Position numbers and translations under genes: made by a program. This document shows, piece after piece, positions 1 to 5,104 of a stretch of 6,544 nt of DNA. The stretch comes from Butyrivibrio sp. (lineage in GTDB: Bacteria > Bacillota_A > Clostridia > Lachnospirales > Lachnospiraceae): NCBI GenBank assembly GCA_024690635.1, contig JAILOW010000057.1, positions 1 to 6,544 of the forward strand, read 5' to 3'. Below the pieces are notes generated by a model. That model worked only from the letters and a program-made list of their open reading frames with translations. It did not search any database and was not told the origin of the DNA. The stretch's first letter is position 1; each line of letters begins with the position of its first letter.

Positions 1-1
1 C

Positions 2-139
2 CTGGCTCAGGAGGAATACAGGAAAGTACTGAAAAAGGCAAAACTAAAGGATGAAAAGGGGAAAAGAAAGCTGATCCTGTTTATATTAAAGACGGGAAGC
101 TTTAAGGCAATAAGGTTTTTGCTTGAAAAGACAAGCTGA
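2..139 (+). CDS. C-terminal fragment of an upstream gene, probably a glycosyltransferase
   Basis: An open frame enters from the left edge and gives 45 residues ending in TGA at 137-139. The visible tail is very basic and amphipathic (KLILFILKTGSFKAIRFLLE). This resembles the membrane-hugging C-terminal helices often found at the end of family 2 glycosyltransferases; the next gene ends with a comparable stretch, KLKALIFILNRNGYYRIY. No catalytic motif lies inside the fragment, so the family is inferred only from tail composition and position. The stop lies 18 bp before the next ATG with no promoter or terminator between, so the two genes are probably co-transcribed. That it is the real 3' end of a gene is fairly likely; its function is a guess. 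Confidence 0.55.
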   Translation: MAQEEYRKVLKKAKLKDEKGKRKLILFILKTGSFKAIRFLLEKTS

Positions 140-157
140 AAAAAATGAGGGGGAAAA

Positions 158-1117
158 ATGAAGATCAGTATTGTTGTACCTGTGTACAACCCGGGGGATG
201 CGTTAAAACCATGTCTTGATGCTCTGCTTACACAGGACTATGAAGATTTTGAAGTCATAGCTGTGGACGACGGAGCAACAGACGGTTCGGGAAAGATTCT
301 TGATGAATATGCCGCAGGTGACAGCCGTTTAAGGGTGATACACAAGGAAAACGGAGGAGTTTCCTCAGCCAGAAACCGTGGGCTTGATGAGATTACCGGT
401 GAGTATGTTATCTTTGTGGATTCCGATGATTGCATTGAGAAAGGCACCTGCAAAGACCTGACAAAGTATATAGAGTCCTTCGGTAAGCAAAGACCTGATG
501 TCATAGAAGGATGCCTTAGGATCATAAGACCAAACGGTGATAAAAAGGCAATATGTGCACCATGCCTTAGTAAAGACAAGCTGTATACCTGCAGTGAATT
601 CCTTGAAAATGTGGCATATCAGAATCAGTTCAGGGTGGAAGTCAGCGGGTATATATACAAGGCTTCTTTCATAAAAGAAAATGATCTGAAGTTTGCTCAG
701 GGTATATATCACGAGGATCTGGAATGGGCTTTTCAATTTTTATGTAAGGATCCGGTTTTGGCATATTATCCCAAAGTTTTTTATAACTATATTCTCAGAG
801 GCGGATCCATAATGAGCGCCGGAAGCAAAGAAAAGAGAAAAAACGATCTGCTCCGGATCCTTGAAAAGTACAACAACGATTTCAGGTTGTTAAGAGGAAA
901 AAAAGAATTCAGGCCTATGATGGGGCTTTTGGTAAGGCAGTACATACATGAATGTGCGGAGTTTAAGATCCCTGCTAAAGAGAGTAAAAGTGTGGGCCTT
1001 ACTAATAAAGAAAGCCTTAAGTTTGCCATAGGAAAGGACAAACTCAAGGCCTTGATATTTATATTAAACAGAAACGGTTATTACAGGATCTACGATAAGA
1101 AATTCAACAGATCCTGA
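158..1117 (+). CDS. Family 2 glycosyltransferase (GT-A fold)
   Basis: 319 aa, a usual length for a single-domain GT2. Seen: the opening beta strand ISIVVPVYN (residues 3-11), VIAVDDGATDGS (33-44) whose acidic pair binds the nucleotide, the HKENGGVSSARNRGL segment (62-76), and the metal-binding DXD as DSDD (88-91). A later HEDLEW (185-190) matches the E-D catalytic base region of bacterial polysaccharide GT2 enzymes. There is no signal peptide or clear membrane span; the basic C-terminus (about 290-319) may sit on the inner face of the membrane. By family knowledge it transfers a sugar from a nucleotide-sugar to a lipid-linked acceptor during repeat-unit assembly; donor and linkage cannot be read from the sequence. 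The start is supported by a strong GAGGGGG at 147-153 just upstream of the ATG. It follows the preceding fragment in the same transcript and ends flush against the oppositely oriented neighbour. Confidence 0.93.
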   Translation: MKISIVVPVYNPGDALKPCLDALLTQDYEDFEVIAVDDGATDGSGKILDEYAAGDSRLRVIHKENGGVSSARNRGLDEITGEYVIFVDSDDCIEKGTCKDLTKYIESFGKQRPDVIEGCLRIIRPNGDKKAICAPCLSKDKLYTCSEFLENVAYQNQFRVEVSGYIYKASFIKENDLKFAQGIYHEDLEWAFQFLCKDPVLAYYPKVFYNYILRGGSIMSAGSKEKRKNDLLRILEKYNNDFRLLRGKKEFRPMMGLLVRQYIHECAEFKIPAKESKSVGLTNKESLKFAIGKDKLKALIFILNRNGYYRIYDKKFNRS

Positions 1118-2041
1118 TCATCTTTTAAAAAGCCTTAGCAGTGTGTCACCGTCTCTTCTGCGGTTATAATCCGTTGAAGGTATTGTATGTCCCCAGATCA
1201 CTTTTTTACTGGATGTGGGGGTGATACCTCTGCTGGAGAAGAGCTGTGATACGGTTGCCTGCGAATCCGAAGTTTTTGCATCGATTCCAAGGGTTGCTGT
1301 AAGATCGCCTCCCTTATAGTTTTTATCTTCAACCCAGAACTCATAGGCACAGGCGTAGTAGAGATAATCCTCACTTATATCCTGTGACTTGCCCCAGAAA
1401 TGAAGACAGGAGGAATTGATCTCCTCGGGAGTAAGTGTTACACGTACGTAGTTGCTCTTATATTCAATCTTCTTGGGAGCTACGGGTACCGAACCTTCAG
1501 AACCCCAGGGCATCTTGTAGAAATAAAGACCGGTAGGATATTTTTGAGAATCAACTGTGATCCATCTGCCCTGACTCTTGGAAAAAGCAAACAGCTTGAT
1601 CTTGCCGATGCATATATTGATGTCATTTTCTATCCTGACACCGGCAGTGGAATAGATGGCTCCTATTGAGAGGACCTTGGTTGCAGGGGGCTCGATATAG
1701 CCTGTTATGTGTGCGTTGTCTCTCCAGGAATCAATCATGGTCTGAGAACGGGATTCCGAAGGAAGATTCATGGAACAGTAAACGGGATCATCCAGAAGAG
1801 AAGCAGGAATGGATCCGTCATAGGTATCCTTTTTACCTGCCCAAAAGTCGTCCCACTTAACGATCTTGTTGGAAGAGCCTTTGTGATTTTCCGCTTCAAG
1901 GATCTCTTCGCGGTCCATGGTGACGGTGACAGTTTTGGCAGCCCCGTATCCTGCAGCATTTACAGGAAGAGCCGAAAGAATAAACAGTATGGTAACCAGA
2001 ATTATTGAAATGAAATGTTTCCCCGAATAAAAGTGTTTCAT
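1118..2041 (-). CDS. Secreted protein of unknown family, encoded downstream of the polymerase
   Basis: 307 aa from the chosen ATG. The N-terminus is a clear Sec signal peptide: basic n-region (K2, K8), hydrophobic core about residues 10-25, and a likely SPase I site at VNA/A (27-30), leaving a mature protein of about 278 aa. No membrane anchor, lipobox or LPXTG is visible, so it should be released or held non-covalently. The mature part is rich in aromatic residues and alternating beta-type segments (KIKLFAF, GRWITV, TGLYFYKMPWG, SSCLHFW, ACAYEFWVED), which suggests a beta-sandwich, perhaps carbohydrate-facing; that is inference. I recognise no family. An in-frame ATG 20 codons upstream (2101) is rejected because AAGGAGG lies 6 nt before the ATG at 2041 and the longer form would bury the signal peptide. 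It lies 90 bp after the polymerase gene on the same strand and is probably co-transcribed. Its stop abuts the stop of the convergent glycosyltransferase. Confidence 0.85.
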   Translation of the reverse strand: MKHFYSGKHFISIILVTILFILSALPVNAAGYGAAKTVTVTMDREEILEAENHKGSSNKIVKWDDFWAGKKDTYDGSIPASLLDDPVYCSMNLPSESRSQTMIDSWRDNAHITGYIEPPATKVLSIGAIYSTAGVRIENDINICIGKIKLFAFSKSQGRWITVDSQKYPTGLYFYKMPWGSEGSVPVAPKKIEYKSNYVRVTLTPEEINSSCLHFWGKSQDISEDYLYYACAYEFWVEDKNYKGGDLTATLGIDAKTSDSQATVSQLFSSRGITPTSSKKVIWGHTIPSTDYNRRRDGDTLLRLFKR

Positions 2042-2047
2042 ATTGAG

Positions 2048-2054
2048 CCTCCTT
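2048..2054 (-). promoter_or_regulatory. Ribosome binding site of the secreted-protein gene
   Basis: On the minus strand AAGGAGG is followed by CTCAAT and then ATG, a near-perfect Shine-Dalgarno with 6 nt spacing. It fixes the start at 2041 over the upstream in-frame ATG at 2101. Confidence 0.85.
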
Positions 2055-2131
2055 GCTCCTAAAAGCACAAAATACACCATATAGCTTGTATATCGTACCA
2101 TATTTCTCCAAAAATAAGGGGATATGAGAAC

Positions 2132-3526
2132 TTATTTAATAATTTTTATGTTTTTTTCATCAAATAAAATGTAAAAGATCAGAGCCATTAGAAAAAGATA
2201 AGGATACATATTGATGGTGCTCAGCATGGCAAGCAGATATGCGGGAAATAAGAGGGCGATGGTTCTGAAGGCTGTTGAATTATCTGCTTTCCTGCCTTTT
2301 AAAAGAAGCAAAAACAGCCATATTAACAGCATGATATATCCCGTAAAGCCCACGAAACCTTCGTTACAGAAGATCTCTACAAATCCCACATCAAAGGTGT
2401 TTGAGGGGTGCCAGTGATCTTCGGAATAATACCGGATGACCTTTCTGTCGTTGGATCTGGCTCCAAGACCAAAAACGGGATTTGTCCTAAGGGTATAGTA
2501 CATACCGGTAAACTGCGCAAGCCTTGAGCCGGAACCGTAGCCGATGTTTTCACCGTAGCCTGCAACTCCGTCGTGGTCCTCTTTTTCCATCTCGAAGTTA
2601 AAGCCTACTTCGTTCAGAACTCCTTTGACGGTACCAAGGTAGTAGTTTTTCACAAGGGGAGATGTAAGAGATAAAACTACCATGATGATGGCAAGAGCTG
2701 CAACGATGGCAGCTGAGTTTTTTATAAACAGGATACGTCTTGAGCTCCTTAAAGAATAAACAAAGTAAATTAACAGCAAAAAGGCAAAGAACAGTATGGT
2801 GGATCTTGAGCCTGCATGGATGATGGCAAGGATATCAAAGACCATGTATACAAGATATCTTTTTTGCATTGTTTTTTCATAGAGATACAGGATCAGCGGT
2901 GTGACATAAAGGCACATATTGCTGTAGAAATTCGGAAGCCCCAAAGTGGTGGTGGATCTCATAAGCCCCAGACGGATGAAGGTGCTGTTCATCATATTTC
3001 TTTCAACAGTATAGAGTACATCGAAGGGGCGGATGGAAGTAATGCTTTCAAAAATGCCTATTACAAAGAACACAAAGGCAGTATTTACCACAACCTTTAT
3101 AAGAGTGTGTATTTCCTCTTTTGTGGGTGCAAGGAGATAGAAACAGATCAAAAGAAGAAGCTGTTCAAAAACTATCTCAAGGAAAGTATTCAGGGCCTGC
3201 CTTATGGTAGGAGCATAAACAAGGTTTGAAATAAGCCTTAATACAAAATAGCAGGGGAGAAGTAAATAAGATTTCGGAAGTTCTTTTAACCTGATGTTTT
3301 TAAAGGATATATTGCGTCTTCTGTTAAGAAATGCATAGACGTAAAAGACGACAAACATGATCCTCGATGCTGTGATAAGAGGAAGAGTAGAGCTTATCTC
3401 CAGAGCATAGTATTCGGGAAGGAACAAAATACACGGAATAAAAAGATACAGATACTTCTTGTTTATGAAGAAATAAACATTGGCGGCAATAAGTGCCAGT
3501 GACAGAATTATGGTCGCTATTGACAT
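2132..3526 (-). CDS. O-antigen polymerase/ligase-type membrane protein (Wzy-like)
   Basis: 464 aa, highly hydrophobic, with about ten to twelve membrane segments (for example near 4-20, 26-36, 54-67, 87-104, 115-133, 144-159, 200-216, 243-258, 272-289, 393-410, 420-435 and 439-455). Features typical of the Wzy/WaaL (O-antigen ligase, Wzy_C) family are visible. These are RSTTTLGLPNFYS (190-202), corresponding to the R-x-G-T-x-x-x-P-N segment; HAGSRST (237-243), the SRS/T motif; and a large extracytoplasmic loop (about 290-392) holding GYGSGSR (329-335), FGLGARS (352-358) and HPSNTFDVGFVEIFCNEG (373-390). By family knowledge it polymerises or ligates lipid-linked repeat units on the outer face of the membrane. 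Polymerase is more likely than ligase in a Gram-positive, and the locus fits. The start is chosen at the second of two tandem ATGs because AAGGAG lies 6 nt before it; ATG at 3529 and TTG at 3547 are in-frame alternatives. Confidence 0.9.
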   Translation of the reverse strand: MSIATIILSLALIAANVYFFINKKYLYLFIPCILFLPEYYALEISSTLPLITASRIMFVVFYVYAFLNRRRNISFKNIRLKELPKSYLLLPCYFVLRLISNLVYAPTIRQALNTFLEIVFEQLLLLICFYLLAPTKEEIHTLIKVVVNTAFVFFVIGIFESITSIRPFDVLYTVERNMMNSTFIRLGLMRSTTTLGLPNFYSNMCLYVTPLILYLYEKTMQKRYLVYMVFDILAIIHAGSRSTILFFAFLLLIYFVYSLRSSRRILFIKNSAAIVAALAIIMVVLSLTSPLVKNYYLGTVKGVLNEVGFNFEMEKEDHDGVAGYGENIGYGSGSRLAQFTGMYYTLRTNPVFGLGARSNDRKVIRYYSEDHWHPSNTFDVGFVEIFCNEGFVGFTGYIMLLIWLFLLLLKGRKADNSTAFRTIALLFPAYLLAMLSTINMYPYLFLMALIFYILFDEKNIKIIK

Positions 3527-3532
3527 CATGCT

Positions 3533-3538
3533 CTCCTT
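3533..3538 (-). promoter_or_regulatory. Ribosome binding site of the Wzy-like gene
   Basis: Minus-strand AAGGAG precedes AGC-ATG-ATG. Spacing is 3 nt to the first ATG (3529) and 6 nt to the second (3526), so the second is favoured. The same spot rules out the TTG at 3547, which would place the ribosome site inside the coding region. Confidence 0.75.
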
Positions 3539-3561
3539 AAAAATCAACTGTTTACTAGATG

Positions 3562-3567
3562 ATAATA
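3562..3567 (-). promoter_or_regulatory. Possible promoter -10 for the minus-strand cassette
   Basis: The minus strand reads TATATTAT here, giving overlapping -10-like hexamers (TATATT or TATTAT) about 36-40 bp upstream of the Wzy-like start. No convincing -35 lies at 16-18 bp; the upstream DNA is only AT-rich. A promoter is expected between divergent genes, so location supports it more than sequence does. Confidence 0.3.
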
Positions 3568-3594
3568 TACTTTTTATTGTAAAAATGCTATAAT
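3566..3594 (+). promoter_or_regulatory. Extended -10 sigma-A-type promoter for the wzz-like module
   Basis: TATAAT (3589-3594) is a perfect -10 and carries an upstream TG at 3586-3587 (TGC-TATAAT), the extended -10 form. At the standard 17 bp distance the -35 box is poor (TATACT, 3566-3571), which an extended -10 can offset. Transcription would start near 3601, leaving a leader of about 35-45 nt before the modulator gene. No other promoter is seen before any downstream plus-strand gene, so it probably drives the module up to at least 6009. Confidence 0.65.
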
Positions 3595-3608
3595 TTTAAG
3601 GTTGCGTG

Positions 3609-3638
3609 ATGAAAAAACTTTCTTGTAGGGAAGGATGA
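3609..3638 (+). CDS. Possible 9-codon leader ORF overlapping the modulator start
   Basis: ATG at 3609 opens a frame coding MKKLSCREG, whose TGA (3636-3638) overlaps the first ATG (3635) of the modulator ORF as ATGA. AAGG at 3598-3601 stands 7 nt before it, but the predicted transcription start (about 3601) would remove most of that site. This could be a short leader that couples translation, or chance in a 40-nt leader. Confidence is low. Confidence 0.15.
   Translation: MKKLSCREG
3631..3636 (+). promoter_or_regulatory. Ribosome binding site of the wzz-like gene
   Basis: AAGGAT at 3631-3636 lies 7 nt before ATG 3644, but it contains the first bases of ATG 3635. An AGGG at 3627-3630 is only 4 nt from ATG 3635. 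The spacing favours initiation at 3644. Confidence 0.55.
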
Positions 3639-3643
3639 AATAT

Positions 3644-4357
3644 ATGTACAAAAACATTATTGAGATCGACATTTTCAGGTGTATTCGGGCCCTTATGAAA
3701 AAGTGGAGATTTGTGGCTGTTTTTACAGGACTGTTTTTGCTGGCAGGCATCGGACGAAATCTTGATCCGGGAGTTGATACCTATTCTGCTCTTGCTACGG
3801 TATATGCTGCAGCGGACGGATCCTATTCAGATTCCGCCAATGCTGTTACAGCCATGAATGCATATCTTGATGTGGCAAGCTCCTACAAGGTAAGTCAGAG
3901 AGCAGCTCTTATCATGGGCAGAAGTGATGTGGATGCTTCTTATATCCAGGACTGTATGTACGTCAGTTCCTCTGCCAAAACTGCTTCAAACGGGACTATT
4001 TCAAACTTTATGACCAGTTCCGCCACCATCATATATTTTTATGCAACAACGTCAGATCCGCAGCTTTCCATGGAGATGGCTGATGCCATGGCTCAGTCCT
4101 ATACCATTGAGATGACCGGTATCCTAAACAATGACTCCATTAAGCTTTTGGATAAAGCCTATACCTACAGTAAGGCCTACAATGCCAAAAAGCAGGCACT
4201 TAAAAAGATCATCATTTTCACAGCCATAGGCTTTTTGCTTGCCTGCCTGATAGTGGTAGCCTGCGAGGTGTTTGACAGGAAAGTCCGTACAATAAGGGAG
4301 GCCTCAATAAGGGAGGAGCTTCCCGTACTTGGCATTATTCCCGATTACAAAGAATAA
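3644..4357 (+). CDS. Wzz/CpsC-like polysaccharide chain-length modulator
   Basis: 237 aa with the layout of the Wzz/CpsC/YveK family. It opens with a short cytoplasmic IEIDIFRCIRALMKKW stretch (6-21), followed by membrane helix 1 (about 21-37). An extracytoplasmic domain of about 150 residues follows (42-185, with SALATVYAAADGSY at the start of the domain), then membrane helix 2 (188-206). The cytoplasmic tail EVFDRKVRTIREASIREELPVLGIIPDYKE reads family-typical, especially FDRKVRT (210-216) and LPVLGIIPD (226-234). By family knowledge such proteins set chain length or export and dock and activate a CpsD/CapB tyrosine kinase through this tail; the next gene encodes such a partner. Oddly, the proline-rich stretch usually found just before helix 2 is missing: residues 169-187 contain no proline. 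ATG 3635 is an in-frame alternative, three codons longer; 3644 has better ribosome-site spacing. The stop TAA overlaps the ribosome site of the next gene. Confidence 0.88.
   Translation: MYKNIIEIDIFRCIRALMKKWRFVAVFTGLFLLAGIGRNLDPGVDTYSALATVYAAADGSYSDSANAVTAMNAYLDVASSYKVSQRAALIMGRSDVDASYIQDCMYVSSSAKTASNGTISNFMTSSATIIYFYATTSDPQLSMEMADAMAQSYTIEMTGILNNDSIKLLDKAYTYSKAYNAKKQALKKIIIFTAIGFLLACLIVVACEVFDRKVRTIREASIREELPVLGIIPDYKE
4290..4316 (+). repeat. 12-nt direct repeat inside the wzz-like gene (15-nt period)
   Basis: CAATAAGGGAGG occurs at 4290-4301 and again at 4305-4316, separated by 3 nt. It encodes the repeated IRE of TIREASIREEL in the cytoplasmic tail. The 15-nt period keeps frame, so a small in-frame duplication of five codons is the simplest reading. 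Both copies contain an SD-like GGGAGG with no start codon at usable distance. Confidence 0.7.
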
Positions 4358-4361
4358 GGAG
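4356..4361 (+). promoter_or_regulatory. Ribosome binding site fixing a GTG start
   Basis: AAGGAG at 4356-4361 overlaps the TAA stop of the preceding gene and stands 8 nt before GTG 4370. No other usable start codon is in frame nearby, so it supports the GTG start and translational coupling of the two genes. Confidence 0.8.
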
Positions 4362-4369
4362 ATGGCATC

Positions 4370-5104
4370 GTGAAAAAACTTGAGATATACAGAAACGACA
4401 ACTTTATATTAAATGATGCTTTCGATCAGATAGTGATGAACATCCACATCCTGAAAAAGCAGCATGGCTACAGGAGCTTTGTGCTCTGTGGATGTGAAGC
4501 GGGGGATGGTACCACCACGGTTTCCATCAATCTTTCCGCTGCTCTTGCAAGCGCAGGCTACAAAACAGTCCTTATTGACGGAGATATCAGAAAGGACAAC
4601 AGATACAAGAGGCTTAACGAGAACGCCGGAACAGGGCTTTCGGACTATCTTCTTGGAAGGTGCGAACTTAAAAACGTAATTTATGAAACCACCACCGACA
4701 AGCTTTTCTACATACCCTGCGGTGAACTGATAGATAATCCCGTAAGGCTTCTTTGCTCAGAGAGAATGGAGGAAGCAAGAAAAGACCTTTTGGAAACATA
4801 TGACTATATCATTTATGACATGCCTGCGGTAAATGTTGCTATGGATGCAAAAGTGCTGGCTGTAAACACAGATGCTGTCATTTTGGTTTCTTCCATAGGC
4901 AAAACCGGCAAGAATGGGCTTATAGATGCTGCAAACGCTCTTACGGAGATAAATGCCAACCTGATAGGAACCATCGTAAACAGGACGGATATGGATCAGT
5001 ACGTATCCTACAACAAAGACTACGATTACTTCCAAAATGAGAGATATATCAAAAAGACCGGCAAAAGCAAAAAGAAGATAAAGCTTGCGAGGAAAGATAA
5101 ATGA
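4370..5104 (+). CDS. CpsD/CapB-like P-loop protein with degenerate Walker A (probable BY-kinase relative)
   Basis: 244 aa, GTG start, the usual length of a stand-alone CpsD/CapB. Seen in order: N-terminal helix LNDAFDQIVMNIHIL (14-28), Walker A region CEAGDGTTTVSINLSAALA (42-60), Walker A' VLIDGDIR (67-74, D70 and D72), Walker B YDYIIYDMP (144-152, D150), and a C-terminal tyrosine cluster (Y211, Y214, Y218, Y220, Y226) followed by a lysine-rich tail. By family knowledge CpsD-type BY-kinases autophosphorylate on this cluster when docked on the modulator, and cycle polysaccharide assembly. Two key elements deviate. The Walker A lysine is replaced by T48. The EX2RX2R oligomerisation motif reads D16-x-x-D19-x-x-V22, losing both arginines. 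It could be an inactive scaffold that is phosphorylated in trans, a protein using another nucleotide-binding mode, or a non-kinase MinD/ParA-like ATPase. It lies 12 bp after the modulator gene and overlaps the next gene by 4 nt. Confidence 0.88.
   Translation: MKKLEIYRNDNFILNDAFDQIVMNIHILKKQHGYRSFVLCGCEAGDGTTTVSINLSAALASAGYKTVLIDGDIRKDNRYKRLNENAGTGLSDYLLGRCELKNVIYETTTDKLFYIPCGELIDNPVRLLCSERMEEARKDLLETYDYIIYDMPAVNVAMDAKVLAVNTDAVILVSSIGKTGKNGLIDAANALTEINANLIGTIVNRTDMDQYVSYNKDYDYFQNERYIKKTGKSKKKIKLARKDK
5089..5093 (+). promoter_or_regulatory. Ribosome binding site of the anchored Ig-like protein gene
   Basis: GAGGA at 5089-5093, inside the end of the P-loop gene, lies 7 nt before ATG 5101. The ATG overlaps the upstream TGA as ATGA. 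This supports start 5101 over the in-frame ATG at 5119 and points to coupled translation. Confidence 0.7.

Noticed and set aside
1044..1055. Perfect 12-bp palindrome TCAAGGCCTTGA near the end of the GT2 gene
   Set aside because: It has no loop and no T-run on either strand, and lies inside conserved-type coding sequence; a terminator or operator role is not supported.
2042..2101. N-terminal extension of the secreted protein starting at ATG 2101
   Set aside because: AAGGAGG is placed for ATG 2041, and the 20 extra residues would put a second hydrophobic-aromatic stretch before a normal signal peptide.
2085..2115. Extended -10-like TGGTACGAT on the minus strand before the secreted-protein gene
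   Set aside because: Only 4 of 6 bases match the -10 consensus and no -35 stands at the right distance; read-through from the polymerase gene explains expression.
2055..2131. Weak inverted repeat TTCTC/GAGAA in the gap after the polymerase gene
   Set aside because: Five-base arms with a loop of about 18 nt and no following T-run on the minus strand; too weak for a terminator.
2816..3229. 137-aa open frame on the plus strand inside the Wzy-like gene
   Set aside because: It is antisense to a well-supported membrane protein, has no ribosome site, and its composition is that of a reverse-complement shadow.
4895..4920. GKTGK in the P-loop protein as a displaced Walker A
   Set aside because: It lies after the Walker B strand, where relatives have a loop following VILVSS, and lacks the glycine-rich strand-loop-helix context of a P-loop.
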